DNA of 64,000 nucleotides from Bacteroidales bacterium. GTDB lineage: Bacteria > Bacteroidota > Bacteroidia > Bacteroidales > Lentimicrobiaceae. Below are positions 29,146 to 39,800 of the stretch, piece after piece. The notes under the pieces are model-generated. The model made no database searches, was not told the origin of the DNA, and worked only from the letters and a program-made list of their open reading frames with translations. The position numbers and the translations under genes were made by a program. Where the stretch lies: contig JADJEQ010000037.1 of the NCBI GenBank assembly GCA_016709025.1, positions 38,501 to 102,500 of the forward strand, in the 5' to 3' direction. Within the stretch, counting starts at the first letter, position 1. Each line of letters opens with the position of its first letter.

Positions 29146-32100
29146 GATAATTTAGTTTCCGGTAAGAAATATATTTCGTCAATCGACAACTAATAATAAT
29201 TGAGAAGTTTAAGGATAAAAATTATGAGAGTGTCTTCAAAAATTTTGAAAGTGCCTTGTTTAAAAAAGTGTTTTATAAGTTTCCTGGTGATATTCCCCTT
29301 TCTTTCTTTTTCACAAAAAACGCAGTTAGTTATAAAATCAGGGATGCAAAGCCAGGTGATCATGGCGTCTATTTCGTTTGATAATAAAATTGGCCTGACA
29401 GTAGAAGATAACGAAGTATTGATTTTATGGGAGCTTAAAACGGGTAGGCAATTGCAAAGTTTTAAAAACATTATGGCTGCAGATTTTAGCGAAAATGGAA
29501 ACACTATAGAATTGGTAACCAATGATTACACTTTTAAAACTACCGATTTTGCCGGAAATGTAATTTCGGAAAGCCCCATAAAAAACTCAGGAAATGACAG
29601 GTATAACCGGTTGAATTTGAGTTTTTACCAAAAGAGTGGAACCTTGCTTGAAAATGGAAGAATATACACAAGGGACAAAGGTTTTATTGGCAGAATTATG
29701 GTAGAAAAATATGGCACTGAGCAGGATTATAGCGAATCTGCCAACCTGCTTGCGATACCTTTTAATAATGAAGTTAGTATTTGTAAAGTACCAGGCGGAG
29801 AATTGGTTAAAGAATATACCGGCAATCTGTATAACAGGCCTGGCTATACTGAGAACATAAAATTTACCAGGTTTTCGCCTGATGGTAAACTGCTGATGGT
29901 TGGTAATAATTACTCATTGGATATTCAGGATCTGGCCACTGGCGAGAGCATTTATACATTTGATTACCACGATGACAATAACTCACGTAGATTTCTAAAC
30001 AATGCCAATTTTTCTGCGGATGGAAAACAATTACTGATACTTTGTTCTGATATTGCCATGCTGGTAGATATACCTGAAAAAAAAATTCTGTGGACCAAAC
30101 CACAAACAGCATTTACATTTAACGAATACAGCAGCAGACGTGGAATAGCAAAGTTTTCTGATGATGGTAAAACTGTACTAATTGGTTATTTGAAAAACCT
30201 GCATTTTTTGGATGCCGCAACCGGTAATGTAGTTAGTAAAATACAAGGCATCACTACACGGGAGTTTACCTACAACCACTGGATAGAAAAGACGAAGAAG
30301 CTGATAATTGAAGAAAATTACGAAGAACTTAAAGCACTTAACTGGAACCTCGGACTGGGATCTTTAGAAAAAATCACAACCGGCTATCGGTCAAACTTTG
30401 AAAACCATTTTTCTGTAAACAGCGATGGCACTAAACTTTACCAGTTTTTTACCGAGATTAATCAGAACAGTAATACACAAAAAATCTTTCAATTTCAAGC
30501 TACCCGTGACCAGGAGTTTGAAAAACAATATCTTTCAGGCAATGATAAATACCATGCAGTAACATTGCGGCAAAATAACCTTCCGTTTTCAGATCCGGGC
30601 TATTTTAAAATAGTTGTTTCTGAAACAGCAGGCAAAAAAAAGCTATGGGAGAAACCGGGGGTGCAGCAAGCTGCTTTTAATAATAAAGGAACCAGCATTG
30701 CCGTGGTAATTTTTACCAATGACAAGCAAATCATACAGGTACTTAATCCTGCTACCGGGGCCTTGATAAAAAATTACCCTGTTACAAATAATTACAATTT
30801 CAATTCTATTGCCTTTAGCCCTGCAGATACCTATCTGCAATTAGATGCCGGCGATTTTCATTTATTGATCAATGCAACTGATGGTTCGGTGATTGAAATT
30901 CCAAAAATACTACCCAATTCAAATATGTGGTATGGTGGCAAAATAACACCCGATGAAAAATGGCTGATAGTCAGTGACCAGTTTGGTCTGCTTCAGTTTT
31001 ATGACATACTGGCTAAGGCCTGGAATAGCAGCCGAAGTATAAAAGCTTATTCAAATGCTGTGCTCTCACTCAGCTTTTCGACAGATAGCCATTTTATGTT
31101 TGCCAATGAAAGAGAAAGTAATGTGAAACTATTTAGTCTTGAGCGAGATGAATTACTTGCTACACTTTATCCTGTTTCAGAAACAGGTGACTGGGCAGTG
31201 GTAACACCTGACGGACGTTTCGACGCTTCACCTGAGGCTCAAAAGGATATATATTTCGTGAAAGGACTCAATACATTTCCTCTCGAAGTATTATACGAAC
31301 AATTCTACACGCCCAGACTTTTACCCCGGTTATTGGCAGGAGAAGTTTTTAACCCCGTTGATGCAGAATTGGATAACCTGAAAAAAGCACCGGTTGTTAA
31401 AATTTCTTATGAACAATTAACGCGGAATCTGTTGGTAGAAGATGAAGGTATACTTTCCTATACCAATACTACCGGGCTCGCCGAAATCACCGTAAATGCT
31501 ACTTCCGAAGGTGATAAAATTGATGAAATACGCTTGTTTCACAACGGCAAAATTGTGAACCTGGCCACCCGCGGGCTTTTCGTAACCGACGATGCAACCA
31601 ACACGGATTCCAAAAAATACACCATTAATCTTATGCCGGGCCAAAACTCGTTCCGTGCCATTGCCCTCAACAGCCAAAGGACTGAGAGCAAACCCGATGA
31701 AATATGGGTCACTTATCAAACTGAAAGTGGGACGGTAAATACAACACCAAACACACCAGTTACCGGTGGATCTATCGACAAGGTTGATAAAAACGCCACG
31801 CTCCATTTAATCGTTGTAGGCATTAATCAATATCAGAACAAAAGCATGGTTTTGAACTACGCTTTAGCCGATGCCACTGCATTTAAGGATGAAATGGAGA
31901 AGGATGCGAAGAGCATCATCACCAATATCAAAACCTATTTTGTTACGGATAATACAGCAAATAAGTCAGGAATAACCGATGCTTTCGGTCAGGTGCAGAA
32001 AAGTGCTAAACCACAGGATGTATTTGTGTTTTATTACGCTGGTCACGGTGTAATTGGCAAAGACAAGGAGTTTTACCTCGTCCCCAACGATGTGAGTGAT

Positions 32101-32550
32101 TTGAAAAATGTGCAGACAGAACTTGAATCGAAAGGAATACCGGCAAAACTCCTTCAAAAATACGCCATCGATATTGCCGCGCAGAAACAGCTTTTCATCC
32201 TCGATGCCTGCCAGAGTGCCGGCGCTTTTAACGAAATGCTGAGCGCCGATGGCGACCAGCAAAAGAGCATCGCTGTAGTCTCGCGAAGCACCGGAACCCA
32301 CTGGATGGCTGCCAGCGGCGCCCAGCAGTATGCCAATGAATTTTCGCAGTTGGGTCATGGCGCCTTTACCTATGTGCTGCTCGAAGCGTTGAAAGGTTCT
32401 GCTGCCACAGATAAAATGATCACCGTGAACGGCCTGAAAAATTACCTGCAGCAGGGCGTTCCGGAATTGATGAAAAAATACAGCGGAACCCTTCAATACC
32501 CGGCCAGTTATGGTTTTGGGAATGATTTTCCGGTGGAAATGATGAAATAG
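28036..32550 (+). repeat. Near-identical 1.1-kb 3' blocks of caspase genes 2 and 3
   Basis: Bases 28036-29145 align with 31441-32550 at a constant offset of 3,405 bases, without any indel, over 1,110 bases that cover the Ig-like and caspase modules. In the first ~340 bases I count about seven differences. The propeller-coding parts just upstream (25783-27960 and 29224-31400) do not align this way. That pattern points to gene conversion or duplication limited to the 3' modules. Similar but less recent identity extends to the copies at 36824, 40381 and 43577. Confidence 0.8.
29224..32550 (+). CDS. Exported propeller-Ig-caspase protein 3 (type B)
   Basis: About 1,108 residues from the ATG at 29224; a TTG at 29200 in frame is possible but weaker. 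The signal peptide is MRVSSKILKVPCLKKC plus a hydrophobic run ending FLSFSQ. The propeller starts with TQLVIKSGMQSQVIMASIS and resembles copies 5 and 6 (ASISFDNKIGLTVED, LWELKTGRQLQSFKNIMAADF). It is closed by GDWAVVTPDGRFDASPEAQ, then the PLEVLYEQFYTPRLLPRLLAGEVF connector. The Ig-like module has RNLLVEDE and TRGLFVTDD. Caspase domain: His941 (YYAGHGV) and Cys996 (LDACQSAG), both present. Separated by 78 bases from copy 2. The 3' 1.1 kb is nearly the same as in copy 2. Confidence 0.9.
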   Translation: MRVSSKILKVPCLKKCFISFLVIFPFLSFSQKTQLVIKSGMQSQVIMASISFDNKIGLTVEDNEVLILWELKTGRQLQSFKNIMAADFSENGNTIELVTNDYTFKTTDFAGNVISESPIKNSGNDRYNRLNLSFYQKSGTLLENGRIYTRDKGFIGRIMVEKYGTEQDYSESANLLAIPFNNEVSICKVPGGELVKEYTGNLYNRPGYTENIKFTRFSPDGKLLMVGNNYSLDIQDLATGESIYTFDYHDDNNSRRFLNNANFSADGKQLLILCSDIAMLVDIPEKKILWTKPQTAFTFNEYSSRRGIAKFSDDGKTVLIGYLKNLHFLDAATGNVVSKIQGITTREFTYNHWIEKTKKLIIEENYEELKALNWNLGLGSLEKITTGYRSNFENHFSVNSDGTKLYQFFTEINQNSNTQKIFQFQATRDQEFEKQYLSGNDKYHAVTLRQNNLPFSDPGYFKIVVSETAGKKKLWEKPGVQQAAFNNKGTSIAVVIFTNDKQIIQVLNPATGALIKNYPVTNNYNFNSIAFSPADTYLQLDAGDFHLLINATDGSVIEIPKILPNSNMWYGGKITPDEKWLIVSDQFGLLQFYDILAKAWNSSRSIKAYSNAVLSLSFSTDSHFMFANERESNVKLFSLERDELLATLYPVSETGDWAVVTPDGRFDASPEAQKDIYFVKGLNTFPLEVLYEQFYTPRLLPRLLAGEVFNPVDAELDNLKKAPVVKISYEQLTRNLLVEDEGILSYTNTTGLAEITVNATSEGDKIDEIRLFHNGKIVNLATRGLFVTDDATNTDSKKYTINLMPGQNSFRAIALNSQRTESKPDEIWVTYQTESGTVNTTPNTPVTGGSIDKVDKNATLHLIVVGINQYQNKSMVLNYALADATAFKDEMEKDAKSIITNIKTYFVTDNTANKSGITDAFGQVQKSAKPQDVFVFYYAGHGVIGKDKEFYLVPNDVSDLKNVQTELESKGIPAKLLQKYAIDIAAQKQLFILDACQSAGAFNEMLSADGDQQKSIAVVSRSTGTHWMAASGAQQYANEFSQLGHGAFTYVLLEALKGSAATDKMITVNGLKNYLQQGVPELMKKYSGTLQYPASYGFGNDFPVEMMK

Positions 32551-32833
32551 AGTCTGTTCATAGCGCCAGGTTCTTCTTTTTTATGATGTCCGAATTATAA
32601 TTGACAAGAATAACCCGCTGAAAACAAATCGCAAATTGCAAATTTATGTCGTTTGGTCAAGAAATATTGTCTTCGACTCCTCTCAGCCTAACAGTCAGCC
32701 TGAGCAGAGTAATTCACTAAAATTCCAAAACCTAAACCTTACTAAATAACAATTTAGAACGAACCAGGATTGAAAACAAGCTCAGAAGAGTGATAGAGCA
32801 TCAATTGGTTTTAGCCCTTTATAAAAAAATACC

Positions 32834-35800
32834 ATGAAAACGTTGATATTGATTCTGCTTCTGTTTGTAATTGTTCCTTCAAAAGCACAAAAAATGGAAT
32901 TGATCATCCCTACCGGCCATGGCAATGATATTACCGGTATGTCATTTTCAGGCAGCGGACAATGGCTGGTTTCCGGCAGCAGGGATAAATCCATAAAAAT
33001 CTGGAATCTTAAAACCGGTTCCGAATTGAAAACTTTACAAGGGATAAACGAAGAAATAAACTGTGTCCGCATTTCGCCTGACGGAAGCAAAATTATTTCT
33101 TCATCCAATGGTCGGTTTATGCTCTGGGAAGTAAGTACCGGTGAACTGATTCAGGAGTTTAATATGAAAAAATCTTTCGGCACCCCAAACAGGGACGATT
33201 GCGGATTTACTCCTGATGGAAGGCAGTTTTATATTGCCGATATGAGTACCATTGATTTTTATCTGGTTCAAAAACGAACGGTTACTCCGGAAATATCAAT
33301 AAAACTTGATGCCATTCAGATCAACGGCATACATTTTTCGCCTGACGGAAAACTGCTGTTTGTTGCTGAAGGCTTAAAAATAACTGCCTTCAATTTGTAT
33401 CAGTCCGGCAAACAGGAAATGCAATTTTCAACTGGCACCAGCTCGGCCGATATCCTTTCGCACAGTGCCTTATCACCTGATGGTAAAACCCTTGCTGTTA
33501 CCTATAATTATCAGGATATCGGTAAAAAACTTACCATCTTCGATACCGAAACCGGTCAATCGCGTGATTTCAATACCTCAACAAATGTCAACTGTTGCGA
33601 ACATCTGATTTTTGTTGATAATAAGACCATTTTCATGGATCCCAATATTTTCCTTGATATAAATACCGGCAAGATCCTGAAGAAAATTGACAGGTTAAAT
33701 GACAGGCAATTCACTTCTACCGACCTTGCCGTTTCAAATGACAGAAAAAAACTAGCCGTTCAGTGGGGGGCAGGAATTTTTATCATTGAAATAGCAGCAC
33801 AGGAGGTTATTCAAAAACTGGGATCCTCCATCAGGAAATTCGACTTTGCGCGGTTTTCGCCTGACAGCAGGTACCTGGCTTTGTCGTCACGCATTTGGGA
33901 CGAAATTGCAATCTGGGATTTGCAGGCAGGCAAACAGGCTAAGTTATTGAAAAGCAATATTGAGGGCTTGATTAATCCCGGCATATATTTCAGTAAGGAC
34001 AGCAAGAGCCTGACCTCCATTTATGATAACAGATTTAATCAGGAAAAAAGTGGTTTCTGGAGGTGGGATATACAATCCGGTAAAAGCGTAAGCACAGGTA
34101 AGGCATCTTATTTTGCTGCATCTCCCGATGAAAAGACGATCGCAGTTAAAGGCAATAAGGATACAGTACTTATTTATGATGCGGCCACATTCAGTTACCA
34201 GCGATCGATTTCCGGTTTTCTGAAAAAGATAAACCTTTCGGTTATTGATAAAAGAATTGCCCGGCTTGCATATTCACACAATGGAATGTCGTTGTTCATC
34301 AGCATCGAATTTAAAACCAGTGATGAAAACTGGCATGTAGCGCTGGTTGAGGCAGATGCAGCTTCGGGTATGGTGCTGCAATCTTCTGTTGTCGCAAACG
34401 ATTATTCCCGGTTTATTGATGAGCTTTCTGTTTCCCCCGATGGAAACGTTCTTGCTGCAACCGGCAGAGATGAGAATGTATATTTATGGGATGCTTCAAA
34501 CCTTAATGGATCAGCGCTGGTTATCCCTACACATGATCCCGATCTTCGCCGATCGAACAGGGAAGGGGTTGCTTCGCAAATATCATACAGCCCTGATAGC
34601 CGCATTGCTGCTCTGGCATGCCGCGATAACAACATCAGACTGATAGATACAAAAACCGGAAGCCTCGTTCAATTAATCAAAGGCCATAACGGTGCCGTAG
34701 TAGATGTAAATTATTCAGCGGATGGCAAATACCTTGTAAGTTATTCCGAAGACAATACCGTTCGCCTTTGGGATGCCGCAACAGGGAAGGAAAAAGCAAA
34801 ACTGTTTTCTTTCCTTGAGAGTGATGATTGGGTGGTTGTAAGTCCTGATGGCCGGTTCGACGGAAATCCCTCCGGAATGAAACGCCTTTACTTCAATAAA
34901 GGAGTTGCCACTATCCCACTTGAATCGTTGTTTGATAACTTTTACACCCCTAACCTTCTGCCCCGGATTTTAAACGGAGAAACTTTTGAACCGTCACCTG
35001 TTGATGTTAACAGTCTTATCGCAGCACCAGTTGTAACTATTTCTGTTGAAAAGGATCAGCGGAATCTGGTAGTCGAAAACGATGTTTTAAGTATAGATTC
35101 TGATAAAGACCTGCTCACCCTGAAAGTTAATGCTTCATGCCCATCGGATGCAATAAGTGAAATACGCTTATTTTTAAATGGGAAACTGTTACAAACCACC
35201 AGGAATCTGGTGGTTGAAGATGATGTTCAGGTTGAAAAATCGGTGACCAGGACATTTACTGTTATGCTGATGCCAGGAGAAAATATGTTTAAAGCAACTG
35301 CTTTTAACACCCAACGTACTGAAAGCATGCCTTCCGAAATTATTGTAAACTACAAACCACTAAAACCGGAACCTGGCACCGTTGCGAATGGAATTCAACT
35401 CCATTTGCTGGTAATTGGTATAAATGCGTACAAAAATCCAAAATACAACCTCAACTATGCAAATGCTGATGCTTCGGCTTTCAAAGAATCCCTGGAAATT
35501 GGTTCAAATACCCTTTTTTCGAAGATAAATACCTATTACCTTAAAGATGCAGAAGCGACTAAAGCCGGTATATCTGATGTGCTCAACCGTATAAAAACCG
35601 ACGCGGGTCAACAGGATATGTTCGTTTTTTACTATGCCGGCCATGGTGTGTTGAACGACAAAAAGGAATTTTTTCTTGTGCCTCACGATGTAACCCAACT
35701 CTATGGAAACGACGATGCACTGGCCCAGAAAGGCTTAAGTGCCGATCAACTGCAACAGTATTCAAAAGACATAAAAGCGCAAAAACAACTTTTTATTTTA

Positions 35801-36154
35801 GATGCATGCCAATCAGCCGGTGCTTTGGACCAGGTTATTGCCAGCCGGGGTGTTGCCGAAGAAAAAGCTATTGCGCAACTCGCCAGGGCTACGGGTACGC
35901 ACTGGCTTACGGCTTCAGGCAGCGAACAATTTGCTTCAGAATTTTCGCAACTGGGGCATGGAACATTCACTTATGTTTTGCTCGAAGCGTTGACCGGTAA
36001 AGCAGATACAGGCGATAAGAAAATTACAATAAACGAGATTGATGCCTACCTTCAGGAGCAGGTTCCGGAAGTAACAAATAAATTTAAAGGCACACCTCAA
36101 TACCCTGCCAGTTATGGTTTTGGGAATGATTTTCCAGTGAAAGTGATGAAATAA
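32834..36154 (+). CDS. Exported WD40-Ig-caspase protein 4 (type A caspase domain)
   Basis: The 1,106 residues have a signal peptide (MKTLILILLLFVIVPSKAQ) and the most regular WD40 repeats of the array: ITGMSFSGSGQWLVSGSRD plus KSIKIWNLKTG near the start and VVDVNYSADGKYLVSYSED plus NTVRLWDAATG near 615-655. Then DDWVVVSPDGRFDGNPSG, an Ig-like module with RNLVVEND (Arg743) and RNLVVEDD (Arg790), and a caspase domain with His937 and Cys992. The caspase part is type A, nearest to copy 1 (VLNDKKEFFLVPHDVTQLYG), although two type B copies lie between. It is preceded by a 283-bp gap in which I see no clear promoter. Confidence 0.9.
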   Translation: MKTLILILLLFVIVPSKAQKMELIIPTGHGNDITGMSFSGSGQWLVSGSRDKSIKIWNLKTGSELKTLQGINEEINCVRISPDGSKIISSSNGRFMLWEVSTGELIQEFNMKKSFGTPNRDDCGFTPDGRQFYIADMSTIDFYLVQKRTVTPEISIKLDAIQINGIHFSPDGKLLFVAEGLKITAFNLYQSGKQEMQFSTGTSSADILSHSALSPDGKTLAVTYNYQDIGKKLTIFDTETGQSRDFNTSTNVNCCEHLIFVDNKTIFMDPNIFLDINTGKILKKIDRLNDRQFTSTDLAVSNDRKKLAVQWGAGIFIIEIAAQEVIQKLGSSIRKFDFARFSPDSRYLALSSRIWDEIAIWDLQAGKQAKLLKSNIEGLINPGIYFSKDSKSLTSIYDNRFNQEKSGFWRWDIQSGKSVSTGKASYFAASPDEKTIAVKGNKDTVLIYDAATFSYQRSISGFLKKINLSVIDKRIARLAYSHNGMSLFISIEFKTSDENWHVALVEADAASGMVLQSSVVANDYSRFIDELSVSPDGNVLAATGRDENVYLWDASNLNGSALVIPTHDPDLRRSNREGVASQISYSPDSRIAALACRDNNIRLIDTKTGSLVQLIKGHNGAVVDVNYSADGKYLVSYSEDNTVRLWDAATGKEKAKLFSFLESDDWVVVSPDGRFDGNPSGMKRLYFNKGVATIPLESLFDNFYTPNLLPRILNGETFEPSPVDVNSLIAAPVVTISVEKDQRNLVVENDVLSIDSDKDLLTLKVNASCPSDAISEIRLFLNGKLLQTTRNLVVEDDVQVEKSVTRTFTVMLMPGENMFKATAFNTQRTESMPSEIIVNYKPLKPEPGTVANGIQLHLLVIGINAYKNPKYNLNYANADASAFKESLEIGSNTLFSKINTYYLKDAEATKAGISDVLNRIKTDAGQQDMFVFYYAGHGVLNDKKEFFLVPHDVTQLYGNDDALAQKGLSADQLQQYSKDIKAQKQLFILDACQSAGALDQVIASRGVAEEKAIAQLARATGTHWLTASGSEQFASEFSQLGHGTFTYVLLEALTGKADTGDKKITINEIDAYLQEQVPEVTNKFKGTPQYPASYGFGNDFPVKVMK

Positions 36155-36243
36155 AAGGAAAGGCCAATCTTAAAAAACCACCTAAGCTGTTCAATAATAA
36201 CATTTCAGATTTAAATCAATAACTCTTAAAAATACCTGTACCT

Positions 36244-36708
36244 ATGAAAAAAAACAAGTTTTACCTTCTCTTCCTTTTTGTTTTCACCGTAAATGCAGCT
36301 TTTTGCCAGGCTAAATTTCAAAATAACCGCTTCAGCAATATCGAAGCAGTGCCCGTAACCATTTATACAACAGACGATTTTTATATGGTTTTTGGCGACT
36401 TCACCGAAGAGGTAGATGCTCAATTGTCGAAGGTTTTTACGCCCGATGATTATCAGTATATCAAATGGATGAATGAAGAGGAAAATTCTCCTGAAGCTTT
36501 AAAAACGCTGGAATTGCAATTGCAGAATTATGATAAATTCACAAAGGCCAAAGCTTATAAAATTGCCGAATTTCAATACGATAATATAGCAACTGTAATA
36601 CTTTGCGTGCCTGTTTCGGAAAATGCCCGTTTGAAAAAAGAAGGAATGATTGACGATAAAGATTTGATATTGGTAGGCCAAAAGAGAGATATTGAAAAAC
36701 CAAAATAA
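36244..36708 (+). CDS. Small secreted protein, short paralogue of the 20760 gene inside the caspase array
   Basis: The 154 residues start with a signal peptide (MKKNKFYLLFLFVFTVNAAFCQ). The mature part aligns with the first ~150 residues of the protein at 20760 (FQNNRFSNIEAVPVTIY, DDFYMVFGDFTEEVDAQLSKVF, VPVSENARLKKEGMIDDKDLIL) and then stops, lacking the ~320-residue C-terminal part of the long relative. It lies 89 bases after caspase copy 4 and 115 bases before the start of copy 5. The arrangement, a member of this family beside a caspase gene, occurs twice in the locus. Function unknown; it may be truncated or a natural short form. Confidence 0.72.
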   Translation: MKKNKFYLLFLFVFTVNAAFCQAKFQNNRFSNIEAVPVTIYTTDDFYMVFGDFTEEVDAQLSKVFTPDDYQYIKWMNEEENSPEALKTLELQLQNYDKFTKAKAYKIAEFQYDNIATVILCVPVSENARLKKEGMIDDKDLILVGQKRDIEKPK

Positions 36709-36823
36709 ATGCAAGAGAATCAATGTGGTTAGATTCACAGAAAATGTTTAAAACAAAAACTCACTGAATACAGAACGACCAATAATGGTAGCTCTTCCTT
36801 TTCACAAAACCAACTTCTCCAAA

Positions 36824-39800
36824 ATGAAAAAACTAATCCTGATTCTCCTGACACTTCCACTCCTGATTTACGCTCAAAGACCGGAGCTGGTAATAAAAAC
36901 AGGCGTTCAGGGAGAAGCCATGATGACGTCAGTTTCGCCCGATAATAAACTGGGACTGACTGTTGATAACAAGATGGAAATGATGCTTTGGGAATTGGGC
37001 TCAGGAAAGCAGTTGAAGTCATTCCCCAACATACTGGCTGCTGATTTTGGATTGGATAATAAATCTATTGATGTGGTTACCGGTGATTACAAATTCCGGA
37101 CCATTGATTACACCGGGAATATCATCAGTGAGGGCCCGGTTACAAAAACATCCCCATCAAATAAATTAACCTATTCATATTACAGAAAATCTGGCTTATA
37201 CCTCGAAAACGGATTTATTAATACGCGTGATAAAGGCTATTTGTGCCGGATTGTGCCGCAGCATTTTAGTGTTGTGCAGCATTATTCTGAAAAACTTAAC
37301 TTCCTCGCAATAGCCTATCAAAGTGAAGTACAGCTTTGCCAGGTTCCTTCGGGAGAGGTTGTAAAAGTGATTAAATTCAACCTGGTTCAACAGAATGCAG
37401 ATTATCCTGAAATTACATTTACTCAGTTTTCTCCCGATGGAAAGTATATGATGGCCGGCAATAATTTGTCTCTCGAAATTATCGAAATCGAATCGGGACA
37501 AAGTGTTTATGCTTATTCCATGCCTGAAAAATTAAGACAGGAACTTGCGGACAATTCAAATCTGCGGTTTTTGAATATTGCAGGATTTTCGCCCGATAAT
37601 AAAAAGTTGTTGATTCTTTGTGCACAACACATAGTGCTGGTTGACCTGAGCACGAAAAAAGAATTGTGGAATAAGCCACAAACGGATATCCTGTGCCCTG
37701 TATCATACGCTTCGCGCAGAGGATTGGTGCGTTTTTCAGATGATGGCACAAAAGCTTTGGTAGGCTATTACAATAAATTTCAGTTCGTGAATGTCGAAAA
37801 TGGCAGTGTTATTAGTAAATTGATTGGTATAACCCAGGCGTATATGGCTTATCATCAATTGCTTGAGAATGTAAGCGGGCTCTACATCGAGCAAGACAAT
37901 AAAATAATAAACTGGAACCTCGCATCCGGAGGTATACAAACAACAACTTCGGTTGAAAGTCCTTACACAAATTATTATATTCAAATCAATAAAAAGGGTA
38001 CTAAGTTTTATAAAAACCAGCAGGAAGTTGATCAGTTAACAAAAACCACCATTGATTTTGAGGATAAGCAGGAAGTAGGATACGATGAATCAAAACTTCT
38101 GAGTTTGTCTTTTGATGATAAATACCTTTTGCACACGTTAGAAGATAAAAGCATCGGCAGGTATGGAAACAGTCCTGAACCCGTAAACAAAGATGAACTG
38201 GTCGTATTGGATGTCAAAACAAAAAAGATTCTGTGGCGAAAAAAGGAAATTAATTCAGCCATTTTCAGCAATACAAGCCATACGATTGCTGCAGCAAATA
38301 CCAGGATTGTAGAAAATGAATGGGGCTATAGTTCTGTTCAGTTATTGGATGGAGCAACCGGCAACCTGATAAAAACCTTCACGATTCCGGAAAAATCAGA
38401 GGAGGCTGCCGGAATGGTATTTTCATCCAATGACACATACCTTACATTAGATCCTTATGAAACAAATGGACGCAATAATCCATTTGATTCTCAATTACTT
38501 ATTGAGGTGGCTACGGGAACGGTAAGACAAATTTCAAAGATATTGCCCAATGGCAATCATTTCCGCTTCCGGACTTTTACTGCCGATGAAAAGTATTTGG
38601 TGGTTACTGATCAGAATAGTCCGGAAGGGGAAGTGTATTTTTATGATATCCAACAGCAAAAGCTGGATTTAACCAAAACCATCAAACTCAACGAAAAGGA
38701 AAACATACGTGCGATTACGGTTACAAAAAATAACCGCTTTATGTTTACCAATACCCAGGAATTCAAAGTAAAACTTTGGGATCTTGATAACAGGAAATTA
38801 TTGGCTACACTATATCCGATACCAGCCACCGGTGATTGGGCAGTGGTTATGCCCGACGGGCATTTTGATGCGTCACCCGCTGCTCAAAAAGACATCTATT
38901 TTGTAAAAGGACTCAATACTTTCCCGCTTGAAATTTTATATGAGCAATTCTACACACCCAGACTTTTACCCCGGTTATTGGCAGGGGAAGTTTTTGATCC
39001 GGTTGATGCAGAACTGGATAACCTGAAAAAAGCACCGGTTGTCAAAATTTCGTATGAACAGTTAACGCGGAATCTGTTTGTTGAAGATGATGGCTTGCCT
39101 TCCTACACGAATACTACCGGACTCGCCGAAATAACAGTAAATGCAACTTCCGAAGATGACAAAATTGACGAAATACGCTTGTTTCACAACGGTAAAATCG
39201 TGAACCTGGCTACCCGTGGGCTTTTCGTAACCGACGATGCAACAAACACGGATTCCAAAAAATACACCATTAATCTAACGCCGGGTCAGAACTCGTTCCT
39301 TGCCATTGCCCTTAACACCCAACGGACTGAAAGTAAACCCGATGAAATACTGGTCACTTATCAAAGCGGAAGTGTGCCGGCAAATATAAAACCAATCACA
39401 CCTGTTAATGGTGGAGCCATCGACAAGGTCGATAAAAACGCCACGCTCCATTTAATCGTAGTTGGCATTAATCATTATCAAAATCAAAAAATGGTTTTAA
39501 ATTACGCGTTGGCCGATGCCACCGCATTTAAAGATGAAATGGAGAAAGATGCAAAAAGTGTTATCACAAATATCAAAACCTATTTTGTAACGGACGACCT
39601 GGCCACCAAAACAGGTATCACAGCCGCATTCGGGAATGTTCAGGAATTGGCAAAACCATCGGATGTCTTCGTGTTTTATTATGCCGGACATGGTGTGATC
39701 GGCAAAGACAAGGAATTTTACCTGGTTCCCAACGATGTCAGTGATTTGAAAAATGTTCAGGCTGAACTGGAAACAAAAGCAATCCCGGCAAAACTACTTC

